Of a stretch of 64,000 nucleotides of DNA, positions 8,724-17,986 are shown in pieces (position 1 is the first letter of the stretch; the number at the start of each line of letters is the position of its first letter). The stretch is from assembly GCA_020544305.1 (NCBI GenBank), contig CP058667.1, forward strand, positions 1,364,001 through 1,428,000, given 5' to 3'. The notes below the pieces were generated by a model. The model was not told the DNA's origin. It saw only the letters and a list, made by a program, of their open reading frames with translations, and did no database searches. The DNA is from Staphylococcus taiwanensis. Its GTDB lineage: Bacteria; Bacillota; Bacilli; Staphylococcales; Staphylococcaceae. The position numbers and the translations under genes are program-made.

Positions 8724-9860
8724 ATGATAAATAGTCAACGCTTACTTGATACTTTTTTAAATTTAGTTCAAATTAATTCAGAAACTGGTCATGAAGAAAT
8801 AATTCAACCTATTTTAAAAGATAAATTTAAAAAATTAGGTTTAGACGTAGTTGAAGATAACGCTTCAGATAAAGCGTGGTTGGGTGCCAACAATCTTATT
8901 TGTACATTACCTGCTACTAGCAATAAACAAGATGTTTCTAAAATTTACTTTACAAGTCATATGGATACCGTGGTACCTGGTATCGATGTTAAACCACAGG
9001 TAAAAGAGGATGGTTATATATATTCTGATGGCACTACTGTTTTAGGTTCAGATGATAAGGCTGGCTTAGCTGCTATTATAGAGACCATTCAATATTTAAA
9101 TGAAAATAATATTGAACATGGTCAAATTCAATTCATTATTACGGTTGGTGAGGAGTCTGGCCTAAAAGGTGCTAAAGAGTTAGATCAAAATATGATTGAT
9201 GCAGAATTCGGTTATGCAGTAGACGCAAGTAAACCTGTTGGTACAACGGTAGTTGGTGCACCCACACAAATGGTTATTAAAACCACAATACATGGTAAAA
9301 CTGCTCATGCAAGTACGCCTAGTGAGGGTGTGAGTGCAATTAATATTGCTGCAAAAGCAATAAGTAAAATGAAATTGGGCCAAATAGATGGCAATACTAC
9401 CGCAAATATCGGAAAATTTCACGGCGGTTCTGCAACAAATATAGTGGCTGACGAAGTTATACTGGAAGCCGAAGCACGTTCACATGACAATACAAGTATA
9501 GACAATCAGGTTGCACATATGAAAGAAGTATTTGAAACAACTGCTAATGAATTAGGTGGACAAGCCAAAGTAGAAATTGAAAAAAGCTATCCTGGTTTCA
9601 AACTTCAGGATGACGCAAAAGTGACTCAATATGCGATTAACAGTGCGAAAGCATTAAACTTAACAGGCAACACTGTTATTGCTGGTGGTGGATCAGATGG
9701 CAGTATTATTAATACTTTCGGTATTCCAACTGTTATATTAGGCGTAGGCTATGAACATATCCACACCACATCAGAGCGTATATCTGTTCAATCACTAAAT
9801 TTATTAGCACAACAATTAATTAAAATCATTGAATTAGTAACTAATAACAGATTAGTTTAG
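8724..9860 (+). CDS. M20-family metallopeptidase, peptidase T-like (YqjE type)
   Basis: A 378-residue dizinc exopeptidase of the M20 family. The metal-binding residues fall in TSHMDTVVPG (His79, Asp81), in GSDDKAGLAA and in GEESGLKGA, where the first Glu is the catalytic base. A dimerisation lid (about 180-290) containing HGKTAHASTPSEG interrupts the catalytic fold. It resembles B. subtilis YqjE and annotated peptidase T proteins; the true substrate, perhaps small peptides, is not known. The ATG follows GAAGGGAG. It is probably monocistronic. Confidence 0.85.
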   Translation: MINSQRLLDTFLNLVQINSETGHEEIIQPILKDKFKKLGLDVVEDNASDKAWLGANNLICTLPATSNKQDVSKIYFTSHMDTVVPGIDVKPQVKEDGYIYSDGTTVLGSDDKAGLAAIIETIQYLNENNIEHGQIQFIITVGEESGLKGAKELDQNMIDAEFGYAVDASKPVGTTVVGAPTQMVIKTTIHGKTAHASTPSEGVSAINIAAKAISKMKLGQIDGNTTANIGKFHGGSATNIVADEVILEAEARSHDNTSIDNQVAHMKEVFETTANELGGQAKVEIEKSYPGFKLQDDAKVTQYAINSAKALNLTGNTVIAGGGSDGSIINTFGIPTVILGVGYEHIHTTSERISVQSLNLLAQQLIKIIELVTNNRLV

Positions 9861-9880
9861 TAAAGAAATTTCAAATTTTA

Positions 9881-9889
9881 TGATACAAT
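9881..9889 (+). promoter_or_regulatory. Candidate extended -10 promoter of gnd
   Basis: TGATACAAT is an extended -10 element (TG, one base, TACAAT) about 35 bp upstream of the gnd ATG. No good -35 hexamer is seen, as is common for extended -10 promoters. Confidence 0.5.
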
Positions 9890-9923
9890 ACTATTGAAAA
9901 ATTGAATGAGAGAGGTAAGTAAT

Positions 9924-11330
9924 ATGACTCAACAAATAGGTGTAGTAGGTTTAGCCGTAATGGGAAAAAACCTTGCTTGGAATATTGAATCACGTGGTTA
10001 TAGCGTATCTGTATTCAACCGTTCAAGTGAAAAAACAGATGAAATGGTTAATGAATCTAAAGGTAAACAAATCCACCCAACATATTCTTTAGAAGAATTT
10101 GTTAATTCATTAGAAAAACCACGCAAAATTTTATTAATGGTTAAAGCTGGTCCTGCAACGGATGCAACAATTGATAGTTTACTTCCATTATTAGATGATG
10201 ATGACATTTTAATCGATGGTGGTAATACAAATTATCAAGATACAATTCGTCGTAATAAAGCATTGGCCGAAAGTGGTATTAACTTTATCGGCATGGGTGT
10301 ATCTGGTGGTGAAGTAGGAGCACTTACTGGTCCTTCATTAATGCCTGGCGGCCAAGAAGCAGCTTATAACAAAGTAAGTGATATATTAGATGCAATTGCT
10401 GCAAAAGCAAAAGATGGTGCATCATGTGTAGAATATATTGGACCAAATGGTGCTGGTCATTACGTTAAAATGGTTCATAATGGAATTGAATATGCAGATA
10501 TGCAACTTATCGCAGAGAGCTATGCTATGATGAAAGATTTATTAGGCATGTCTCATGAAGCTATCTCTAAAACATTCAAAGAATGGAATGCTGGTGAGTT
10601 AGAAAGTTATTTAATTGAAATTACAGGTGACATCTTTACTAAACTAGATGATGATAATGAAACATTAGTTGAAAAAATCTTAGATACAGCAGGACAAAAA
10701 GGCACTGGTAAATGGACATCTATTAATGCTTTAGAATTAGGTATTCCATTAACAATTATTACTGAATCAGTGTTTGCTCGTTTCATTTCATCAATTAAAG
10801 AGGAACGTGTAAATGCTTCTAAAGAATTAAATGGTCCTAAAGCAGAGTTTAATGGTGACAAAGAAGAATTCTTAGAAAAAATTCGTAAAGCATTATATAT
10901 GAGTAAAATTTGTTCTTATGCACAAGGTTTTGCCCAAATGCGCAAAGCAAGCGAAGAAAACGAATGGAATTTAAAATTAGGCGACTTAGCTATGATTTGG
11001 CGTGAAGGTTGTATCATCCGCGCACAATTCTTACAAAAAATTAAAGATGCCTATGATAATAACTCAGAATTACAGAACTTATTATTAGATCCATATTTCA
11101 AAGGTATCGTTACTGAATATCAAGATGCATTAAGAGATGTAGTTGCAACAGGTGTTCGTAATGGTGTACCAACTCCAGGATTCTCAGCAAGCGTAAACTA
11201 TTACGATAGTTACCGTTCTGAAGATTTACCTGCAAACTTAATCCAAGCTCAACGTGATTATTTCGGTGCACATACGTATGAACGTAAAGATAAAGAAGGC
11301 GTCTTCCATACACATTGGGTAGAAGAATAA
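9924..11330 (+). CDS. gnd: 6-phosphogluconate dehydrogenase, decarboxylating
   Basis: This 468-residue enzyme converts 6-phosphogluconate to ribulose 5-phosphate and NADPH in the pentose phosphate pathway. The N-terminal NADP fold is [15 protein letters not shown]. The substrate-binding signature [20 protein letters not shown] and the catalytic region [16 protein letters not shown] are both present. I chose the ATG behind AGAGGTAAGT; the in-frame start six codons upstream overlaps that site. The length equals that of characterised Gnd. zwf, the first enzyme of the pathway, lies 4 kb downstream on the other strand. Confidence 0.97.
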   Translation: MTQQIGVVGLAVMGKNLAWNIESRGYSVSVFNRSSEKTDEMVNESKGKQIHPTYSLEEFVNSLEKPRKILLMVKAGPATDATIDSLLPLLDDDDILIDGGNTNYQDTIRRNKALAESGINFIGMGVSGGEVGALTGPSLMPGGQEAAYNKVSDILDAIAAKAKDGASCVEYIGPNGAGHYVKMVHNGIEYADMQLIAESYAMMKDLLGMSHEAISKTFKEWNAGELESYLIEITGDIFTKLDDDNETLVEKILDTAGQKGTGKWTSINALELGIPLTIITESVFARFISSIKEERVNASKELNGPKAEFNGDKEEFLEKIRKALYMSKICSYAQGFAQMRKASEENEWNLKLGDLAMIWREGCIIRAQFLQKIKDAYDNNSELQNLLLDPYFKGIVTEYQDALRDVVATGVRNGVPTPGFSASVNYYDSYRSEDLPANLIQAQRDYFGAHTYERKDKEGVFHTHWVEE

Positions 11331-11352
11331 GTTAAATAATATACAATCTAAG

Positions 11353-11380
11353 AAGCGAGCTACTAAAGTTCGCTTTTTTT
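11353..11380 (+). terminator. Terminator of gnd
   Basis: A 9-bp stem, AAGCGAGCT with AGTTCGCTT (one G-U pair), is followed by a run of eight T. Confidence 0.85.
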
Positions 11381-11389
11381 TATACTTTA

Positions 11390-11405
11390 ATGCAATCGAT
11401 TGCAT
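11390..11405 (+). promoter_or_regulatory. Catabolite-responsive element / LacI-family operator of malRA
   Basis: ATGCAATCGATTGCAT is a perfect palindrome that fits the cre consensus WTGNAANCGNWWNCAW at every position. It sits directly upstream of the -35 of the candidate malR promoter. It could be bound by CcpA, by MalR, or by both, since LacI-family sites are similar. Confidence 0.75.
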
Positions 11406-11412
11406 AAATTCA

Positions 11413-11441
11413 TTGACTTACTATAAATAAATGATTACGAT
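11413..11441 (+). promoter_or_regulatory. Candidate sigma-A promoter of malRA
   Basis: TTGACT (11413-11418) and TACGAT (11436-11441) are 17 bp apart. The element lies between two cre-like sites, a layout suited to catabolite repression. Confidence 0.6.
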
Positions 11442-11455
11442 AGACTCATAAGAGG

Positions 11456-11469
11456 TGAAACCGCTTACT
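11456..11469 (+). promoter_or_regulatory. Second cre-like site, downstream of the malR -10
   Basis: TGAAACCGCTTACT matches the cre core TGNAANCGNWWNCA at all but the final position. It lies about 15 bp past the -10, where a bound repressor could block elongation. Confidence 0.5.
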
Positions 11470-11504
11470 CAACTCTATAAATGATTACTGTGTGGTGATA
11501 TCAA

Positions 11505-12527
11505 ACGGTTACTATTAAAGATGTAGCAAAAGAAGCACACGTTTCAACTTCAACAGTGTCACGTGTGATACAAAACAATCCGAAAATAAGTAAAGCAACA
11601 TCAGCTAAGGTAAAGAAAGCAATGACTAAATTGGGCTATACGCCAAATCATTCAGCAAGGTCATTAATTACAAACAAAACATTAACGATTGGTTTAATTG
11701 CGAAAAGTTCAGCCCAGGTAATAAGACAAAATCCATTTAATGGCGATGTCTTAAATGGAATCAATCAGGCATGTAATCAAAGGAGTTACTCAACCAGAAT
11801 GACAGTGTCAGATAATATTGAAGACCTCTATATGGAAGTTAAAAACATGATATTGTCAAAAAGTGTCGATGGTTTCATATTATTATATTCATTATATCAA
11901 GACAAAATAGAGCAGTTATTAAATGAACAGAAAGTACCTTATATTATTGTTGGTAAATCACTTAATTATGACAATATCATTCAAGTGGATAATGATAATG
12001 TGATCGCATCTTATAATTTGACACGCTATTTATTTAGCCTAGGACATCGAAAAATGCTTTTTATAAAAGAAGATGGAAATTATGCTGTTTCTGAAGATAG
12101 GACTAATGGGTTTAAACAATTCTGTGATAAACATCAAATCGCATATCAAATCTTAGAAATTAAAAACGATACTGATTTAACGCGATATATTAAACAATTC
12201 TGTATAGGCAATAATCATTTTAAACCCACAATGATTATAACTTCTGATGCAATGGTAAATATGCAATTACTTAAAGTGCTCTATGAGCAACAATTACATG
12301 TACCAAACCAAATCCAGACAGCAACGTTTAATACTTCATTTCTCACTGAAAATGCAGCACCATCGCAAACGAGCGTTTGTATTAATCCAGAACGATTAGG
12401 AAAGGAAGCAGGTAATATTATTATTGATAAATTAAACCATTTACCAATCTCATTTTCAAAAAAAGAAATTGAAACGCAAATAGTGATTAGAGATTCAACT
12501 AAGCAAATTGAAAGGGGTAAATTATAA
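11505..12527 (+). CDS. malR: LacI-family maltose regulator MalR, with ACG at the expected start codon
   Basis: The frame encodes a LacI-type repressor. The helix-turn-helix TIKDVAKEAHVSTSTVSRV sits at its N-terminus, followed by a hinge helix (TPNHSARSL) and a periplasmic-binding-like sensor domain. The expected start position, before GTTACTATTAAAGATG, reads ACG, not ATG. A GGTGAT ribosome-binding-like site lies upstream. An in-frame TGA at 11496 blocks any upstream start. The first ordinary start downstream is GTG 11556, which would remove the first half of the DNA-binding domain. Counting from ACG gives 340 residues, the usual length. The gene overlaps malA by one base. It may be poorly expressed or inactive; MalR is expected to repress malRA. 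Confidence 0.82.
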   Translation, partial: TVTIKDVAKEAHVSTSTVSRVIQNNPKISKATSAKVKKAMTKLGYTPNHSARSLITNKTLTIGLIAKSSAQVIRQNPFNGDVLNGINQACNQRSYSTRMTVSDNIEDLYMEVKNMILSKSVDGFILLYSLYQDKIEQLLNEQKVPYIIVGKSLNYDNIIQVDNDNVIASYNLTRYLFSLGHRKMLFIKEDGNYAVSEDRTNGFKQFCDKHQIAYQILEIKNDTDLTRYIKQFCIGNNHFKPTMIITSDAMVNMQLLKVLYEQQLHVPNQIQTATFNTSFLTENAAPSQTSVCINPERLGKEAGNIIIDKLNHLPISFSKKEIETQIVIRDSTKQIERGKL

Positions 12528-14173
12528 TGAATAAAAATTGGTGGAAAGAAGCAGTTGCATATCAAGTTTATCCAAGAAGCTTCAATGATAGCAATAATGA
12601 TGGCATTGGAGATTTGCCAGGAGTTATCGAGAAATTAGATTACTTGAAAGACTTAGGTATTGATGTAATTTGGTTAAGTCCTATGTATAAATCACCCAAT
12701 GATGATAATGGCTACGATATTAGTGATTATCAGGATATTATGGACGAATTCGGAACGATGCATGATTTTAATCAACTACTAAAAGGGGTACATGATAGAG
12801 GAATGAAATTAATTCTAGACTTAGTAGTTAATCATACTTCCGATGAACACCCTTGGTTTATAGAATCTAAGTCGAGTAAAGATAATCCAAAAAGAGATTG
12901 GTATATATGGGCAGATCCTAAATCTGATGGTTCTGAACCTAATAACTGGGAAAGTATATTTAACGGATCAACTTGGCAATTTGATGAAACAACTGATCAA
13001 TACTATTTCCATTTATTTAGTAAAAAACAACCAGATTTAAATTGGGACAATCCAGAAGTACGTGAAGCCGTATTCGATATGATGAATTGGTGGTTTGAAA
13101 AAGGCATCGATGGTTTCCGAGTTGATGCGATTACACATATTAAGAAAACATTTGAAGCTGGTGATTTACCAGTTCCTGAAGGGAAAAAATATGCACCAGC
13201 TTTCGAGGTCGATATGAATCAACCAGGTATACAAGATTGGCTTCAAGAAATGAAGGATAAATCATTAAGTCAATACGATATTATGACTGTTGGTGAAGCA
13301 AATGGCGTTAATCCAGATAATGCAGAAGAATGGGTTGGCACTGATAAAGGTAAATTCAATATGATCTTCCAATTTGAACATTTAGGCTTATGGAGTACGG
13401 GTGATTCTCAATTTGATGTTAAAGCTTACAAAGATGTCTTAAATCGTTGGCAAAAGAGACTAGAAGGCATTGGTTGGAATGCACTGTTCATAGAGAATCA
13501 TGACCAACCACGTCGTGTCTCAACTTGGGGTAATGACAAAGAGTACTGGTTTGAATCAGCTACTAGTCATGCCATTGTGTATTTCTTACAACAAGGTACA
13601 CCTTTTATTTATCAAGGGCAAGAAATAGGTATGACAAACTACCCGTTTGAAAGTATTGAAACTTTTAATGATGTTGCTGTTAAAAATGAATATCAAATCG
13701 TGAAAGAACAAGGTGGCGATGTTAATGCGCTACTAGATAAATATAAAATGGAAAATCGTGATAATTCACGAACACCTATGCAGTGGGATGATTCGATTAA
13801 CGGTGGGTTTACGAAAGGACAACCTTGGTTCCCAGTAAATCCTAACTATAAAACTATAAACGTGGCTAATCAACTTGATGATGAGCATTCAGTTTTAAAT
13901 TTCTACAAATCACTAATACAATTAAAAAAATCAGATGACTTATACACATATGGTTCATTTGATTTAATCGATGCAGACAATGAAAAAGTTTTTGCATATA
14001 TACGTCAATATAATGATAAAAAAGTACTTATTGCGGGTAATTTAACAGATAATCCTGCACAACTAAACATTTCTTTTGAATTATCAACTGATTCAGTAAA
14101 ACTTCATAATTACAGTTCTAACATTGATATCAATAACTTAAAACCATACGAAGCATTTGTCATAGAACTTTAA
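12527..14173 (+). CDS. malA: Alpha-glucosidase (oligo-1,6-glucosidase-like, GH13)
   Basis: A 548-residue cytosolic glycoside hydrolase of family GH13 that releases glucose from maltose and short malto- or isomalto-oligosaccharides. The catalytic nucleophile is Asp200 in GFRVDAITH, the acid/base is Glu257 in TVGEANG, and the third acidic residue is Asp326 in ENHDQPRR. The N-terminal AVAYQVYPRSFNDSNNDGIG is typical of the family. The start ATG shares a base with the malR stop, as in the malRA operon of other staphylococci. A strong terminator follows. Confidence 0.95.
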   Translation: MNKNWWKEAVAYQVYPRSFNDSNNDGIGDLPGVIEKLDYLKDLGIDVIWLSPMYKSPNDDNGYDISDYQDIMDEFGTMHDFNQLLKGVHDRGMKLILDLVVNHTSDEHPWFIESKSSKDNPKRDWYIWADPKSDGSEPNNWESIFNGSTWQFDETTDQYYFHLFSKKQPDLNWDNPEVREAVFDMMNWWFEKGIDGFRVDAITHIKKTFEAGDLPVPEGKKYAPAFEVDMNQPGIQDWLQEMKDKSLSQYDIMTVGEANGVNPDNAEEWVGTDKGKFNMIFQFEHLGLWSTGDSQFDVKAYKDVLNRWQKRLEGIGWNALFIENHDQPRRVSTWGNDKEYWFESATSHAIVYFLQQGTPFIYQGQEIGMTNYPFESIETFNDVAVKNEYQIVKEQGGDVNALLDKYKMENRDNSRTPMQWDDSINGGFTKGQPWFPVNPNYKTINVANQLDDEHSVLNFYKSLIQLKKSDDLYTYGSFDLIDADNEKVFAYIRQYNDKKVLIAGNLTDNPAQLNISFELSTDSVKLHNYSSNIDINNLKPYEAFVIEL

Positions 14174-14180
14174 ATAAGTT

Positions 14181-14225
14181 AAGCGGGAATTTCTGATCGA
14201 ATATCAGAGATTCCCGCTTCTTTTT
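14181..14225 (+). terminator. Terminator of malRA
   Basis: A 16-bp stem with one G-U pair (AAGCGGGAATTTCTGA with TCAGAGATTCCCGCTT) is followed by CTTTTT. Confidence 0.88.
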
Positions 14226-14238
14226 AACTTTTAATCTT

Positions 14239-15105
14239 TTAATCTAAATCATAATTTTCTTGTTCAATAGGTAGCCATAATTGAATTTTAGTGAATGGGT
14301 CCTCAAATGAGATATCAAAAGGATAAATTTCGACATACAAGCTGTCTTTTTCATAAGGTAAAGTAAGTTGTAAACTTGATTCAATATAATACCATGCTTC
14401 ATTAACAGCATAATCTATTTCACCTTGAAGATTAAACTTTGCATAATGTCGACCTGGTAATAATCTACTTTCCAAATGAGAGGGATAACGATCACTAGGA
14501 ACACCAATAAATAGTTCCATTCCCTCATCTAGCGGGCAAGAAATTACAAATAACTCATATGGGCTTATATCATTGTACCTTTTCAAATCTTTTATTTTAC
14601 CATCAAGAAATAAATCTTCTAAAAAATCAGGAACTTTGTACGGATTAGATAAATCTTTTGCTTCAATATATCGTACATAACCTACTAGTGCTATATCATC
14701 TGTACTATTTAATCTATATGGGTAAGGTGCTCGCTCTGTAGTAGTCAATTTAATATATAGGCGCTCTTGCAAATTTAATTCATCTTTTTTAGTAGATGCT
14801 TGAATAGGTGAAATTCCATGAAAATCACTAAAGTCATTAGCAAAATCATTAGAACTTTGATAATTATACTTTTTCGCAACATCAACTAATCGCGATGTAC
14901 TTTGTATCATTTCTTTAGCTGCAACAGTCATTTTTCTTGCATGTGCATAACTTGCAGGCGATTGTCCAACAATCATTTTAAATGATTGATCGAGATGGTA
15001 AGGAGAAAGACCAACGTAATCACTCAACTCTTGCAAATTAAAAGGCTCTAATAAACGGTCTTCTATAAATACGATTGCCTGTTGTATCTGCTTGATAACG
15101 TCCAA
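14239..15105 (-). CDS. AraC-family transcriptional regulator with GyrI-like effector domain
   Basis: This regulator has 288 residues. The AraC double helix-turn-helix occupies the N-terminal 105 residues, starting near FIEDRLLEPFNLQELSDYVG and including SPYHLDQSFK. The C-terminal two thirds resemble a GyrI-like small-molecule-binding domain with a conserved LPGRHYAKFNLQGE stretch. This domain order is that of the Rob/SoxS-GyrI fusions, whose ligands are often lipophilic compounds; the ligand here is unknown. I start at a TTG eight bases behind GGAG; a GTG three codons upstream overlaps that site. It has its own transcription unit. Confidence 0.8.
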   Translation of the reverse strand: MDVIKQIQQAIVFIEDRLLEPFNLQELSDYVGLSPYHLDQSFKMIVGQSPASYAHARKMTVAAKEMIQSTSRLVDVAKKYNYQSSNDFANDFSDFHGISPIQASTKKDELNLQERLYIKLTTTERAPYPYRLNSTDDIALVGYVRYIEAKDLSNPYKVPDFLEDLFLDGKIKDLKRYNDISPYELFVISCPLDEGMELFIGVPSDRYPSHLESRLLPGRHYAKFNLQGEIDYAVNEAWYYIESSLQLTLPYEKDSLYVEIYPFDISFEDPFTKIQLWLPIEQENYDLD

Positions 15106-15225
15106 AACTTTCACTCCAATAAATTTACAATCATTAACTCATATTTTACCTTATTTTTTCAAATTATACATCTTAACATGTGCTATATTTCAAAATTTTC
15201 ATCAAAATAAATTGAAAAAGGCAAG

Positions 15226-15250
15226 GCACAATAATAATGTGGCTTACCTC
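15226..15250 (-). terminator. Probable terminator of zwf
   Basis: On the minus strand GGTAAGCCAC and GTGCCTTGCC form a 10-bp stem with one mismatch and one G-U pair, followed by five T. Confidence 0.6.
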
Positions 15251-15272
15251 GTAAATTAGAAATTATATTAAA

Positions 15273-16757
15273 TTATTGAATATCATCCCACCAATGATTA
15301 CCATCTCGACTAAGTAATAAGTCACTTTCGAGTGGACCATTAGTACCAGATTCGTAATTAGGGAAATCAGGCTCATTCATATTCCATTCGTCTTGAATAA
15401 TATCTACAAATTTCCATGTAGATTTTAATTCTTCCCAATGAGTAAAGTTGGTTGCATCACCTTTAAGACAGTCAAATAATAGATTTTCATATGCATCTAC
15501 TGTATTCATTTTATCTTGTGCGCTCATTGCGTAGGATAGTTGAACAGGTTCAGTATCAATTCCTTGAATATTTTTCTTAGCATTCAAATGAAGCGAAATA
15601 CCTTCATTAGGTTGAATATTAATGACTAATAAATTTGAATCAAGTAATTTATCCGTTTGATAATACAGATTCATTGGAACTTCTTTAAATTCGACCACAA
15701 CTTGAATTGTTTTAGATTTCATACGTTTACCAGTTCGGATGTAAAATGGTACGCCAGCCCAACGGAAATTATCAATTGTCAATCTACCAGAAACAAATGT
15801 AGGTGTATTAGAATCTTCAACAACTCGATCCTCATCACGATAAGCTTTGACTTTTTCACCATTAATATAACCTTCACCATACTGACCACGAACAAAGTTT
15901 TGTCTAACTTCTTCTGATTCAAGTTTTCTTAATGATTTAAGTACTTTAACCTTTTCAGCACGAATATCTTCACTATTTAAACTAATAGGAGCTTCCATTG
16001 CGAGTAAAGCAACCATTTGTAACATATGGTTTTGAACCATATCCTTAAGTGCACCACTTGATTCATAATAACCACCACGATCCTCAACGCCAAGAATTTC
16101 TGATGATGTTACTTGAATATTTGAAATATATTTATTGTTCCAAAGTGGTTCAAACATGGCATTAGAGAAACGTAATACTTCGATATTTTGAACCATATCT
16201 TTACCCAAATAATGATCAATTCTATAGATTTCTTCTTCTTTAAAAGATTGACGTAATTGATTATTTAATTGTTCTGCTGATTTTAAATCACTACCAAAAG
16301 GTTTCTCAATTACCAAACGTTTAAATCCAGTCGTTTCAGTTAGGCCTGATGATTTTAGATAATCGGAAATAATACCAAAGAATTGAGGCGCCATTGCTAG
16401 GTAGAATAAACGGTTACCTTTTAATTGATATTTCGAATCTAATTCATTAGAGAAATCCAATAATGAATAATAACTTTGTTCATCACTAACATCATGTTTA
16501 AAGTAGTAAACATGTTCCATAAACTCATCTATTTGCTCTGTATCTTTAACATGCGTTTGAATAGATGCTTTTACTTGTTCACGAAAGACCTCATTTGTGT
16601 AGTCTCGTCGTCCAATACCAATAATTGCGATATGTTCATCTAAATTATCCTGTTGAAACAGATGGAACAGCGATGGGAATAATTTTCTATGACTTAAATC
16701 TCCGGTTGCACCGAAAATAGTAATTAAACAAGGGATATGTTTAGTTTGTTTACTCAA
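15273..16757 (-). CDS. zwf: Glucose-6-phosphate 1-dehydrogenase
   Basis: This 494-residue enzyme oxidises glucose 6-phosphate to 6-phosphogluconolactone and yields NADPH, opening the oxidative pentose phosphate pathway. The NADP-binding GATGDL is at 16-21 and the active-site RIDHYLGK at 179-186. Conserved VEDRGGYYESSGALKDMVQN follows. I use the TTG eight bases behind GAGG; an in-frame TTG two codons earlier sits too close to that site. The length agrees with staphylococcal Zwf as I remember it. It is divergent from rnz. Confidence 0.96.
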   Translation of the reverse strand: MSKQTKHIPCLITIFGATGDLSHRKLFPSLFHLFQQDNLDEHIAIIGIGRRDYTNEVFREQVKASIQTHVKDTEQIDEFMEHVYYFKHDVSDEQSYYSLLDFSNELDSKYQLKGNRLFYLAMAPQFFGIISDYLKSSGLTETTGFKRLVIEKPFGSDLKSAEQLNNQLRQSFKEEEIYRIDHYLGKDMVQNIEVLRFSNAMFEPLWNNKYISNIQVTSSEILGVEDRGGYYESSGALKDMVQNHMLQMVALLAMEAPISLNSEDIRAEKVKVLKSLRKLESEEVRQNFVRGQYGEGYINGEKVKAYRDEDRVVEDSNTPTFVSGRLTIDNFRWAGVPFYIRTGKRMKSKTIQVVVEFKEVPMNLYYQTDKLLDSNLLVINIQPNEGISLHLNAKKNIQGIDTEPVQLSYAMSAQDKMNTVDAYENLLFDCLKGDATNFTHWEELKSTWKFVDIIQDEWNMNEPDFPNYESGTNGPLESDLLLSRDGNHWWDDIQ

Positions 16758-17003
16758 CTTCAAAACCTCAATTCTTAAAATGCTATGATTTCATTATTAT
16801 AAGATAAATTTGCACCGCTTCATACCAATTTGCCTAAACGCACTAAAAAATTTAGAACTAGGATAAAATTAAACGACGCACAATTTAATATTTTAATAAC
16901 TTTATTATACCTTATATCAAGTTAAATTCATTTATTTTGTTTCTCATTATAACAATCATTAGTACATATGATAAAATATATTGAAGAAAAAGGAGGCATA
17001 TGC

Positions 17004-17924
17004 ATGGAAATAACATTCTTCGGTACGAGCGCGGGGTTACCAACCAAAGATAGAAATACACAAGCGATTGCGCTAAACCTAGAACCTTATTCAAATACGA
17101 TATGGTTGTTTGATGTCGGTGAAGGAACCCAGCATCAAATTTTGCATCATTCCATTAAACTCGGTAAAGTTGATCATATTTTTATTACGCATATGCACGG
17201 CGATCATATATTCGGTTTACCTGGTTTATTAACGAGTCGATCATTTCAAGGTGGGGAAGACAAGCCGTTAACTTTAATTGGACCCACAGGACTACAACAA
17301 TTTATAGAAACCAATTTAAAATTATCAGAATCTCATCTCAATTATCCAATCACATATATTGAAATTGATAATAACTTTACATATCATCATGATGGTTTTA
17401 CAGTGTCAGCCAAACTCTTGAACCACGGAATACCTTCATATGGGTATCGCATTGAATCTCCAACAACTCCTGGAACAATTAATGTAGATGCATTGAAAGC
17501 AATTGGTTTAGATCCTGGACCAAAATATCAAGAAGTTAAAATGTACGATAATTTTGAACATGAAGGTCAAATTTTTAATTCGAGTGACTTTAAAGGCCCT
17601 GCAAAACCAGGACCAATCGTTTCTATATTTGGAGATACTAAACCATGTAAAAATGAATATGTTATTGCGCAAAACTCTGATGTGATGGTACATGAGGCAA
17701 CGTATATAGAAGGAGATAAAACGTTAGCTAATAATTATCACCATAGTCACATTGAAGATGTGTTTTTACTCATTGGACATGCGAATGTTAAGAAAAGTTT
17801 AATTACGCATTTGAGCAATCGCTATAATCAAGATGATATAGAAGAAATAAATCAAAATTTAAAATCAAGAATGAGCACACCAAATTTTGAATTTGTCAAA
17901 GATTTCCAAACTTTTAAAATATAA
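17004..17924 (+). CDS. rnz: Ribonuclease Z (tRNA 3' endonuclease)
   Basis: A 306-residue metallo-beta-lactamase-fold nuclease that cleaves tRNA precursors lacking an encoded CCA end. The zinc-binding HMHGDH is at residues 63-68, within [17 protein letters not shown]. The flexible-arm region containing the Gly/Pro-rich FKGPAKPGP and the late HEATYIEGD and HSHIED motifs are present. The ATG follows AAAGGAGG; an in-frame upstream ATG at 16968 has no such site. Its partner in 3'-end maturation, the CCA-adding enzyme, is encoded near 54 kb. Confidence 0.95.
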   Translation: MEITFFGTSAGLPTKDRNTQAIALNLEPYSNTIWLFDVGEGTQHQILHHSIKLGKVDHIFITHMHGDHIFGLPGLLTSRSFQGGEDKPLTLIGPTGLQQFIETNLKLSESHLNYPITYIEIDNNFTYHHDGFTVSAKLLNHGIPSYGYRIESPTTPGTINVDALKAIGLDPGPKYQEVKMYDNFEHEGQIFNSSDFKGPAKPGPIVSIFGDTKPCKNEYVIAQNSDVMVHEATYIEGDKTLANNYHHSHIEDVFLLIGHANVKKSLITHLSNRYNQDDIEEINQNLKSRMSTPNFEFVKDFQTFKI

Positions 17925-17935
17925 TACTAGATAAT

Positions 17936-17978
17936 AAAGCACCCACATCACTAAATTAATTGTCATGTGGGTGCTTTG
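17936..17978. terminator. Bidirectional terminator between rnz and proC
   Basis: AAAGCACCCACATCA and TGTCATGTGGGTGCTTT form a long stem of at least 12 bp. It ends both convergent genes. Confidence 0.85.
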
Positions 17979-17986
17979 ATAAATTG

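Noticed and set aside
9180..9422. Cys- and Asn-rich 80-codon frame opposite the M20 peptidase
   Set aside because: Shadow of a well-supported gene with no ribosome binding site or family features.
15657..15917. 86-codon plus-strand frame opposite zwf
   Set aside because: Shadow frame of biased composition with no start signals, inside the conserved zwf gene.
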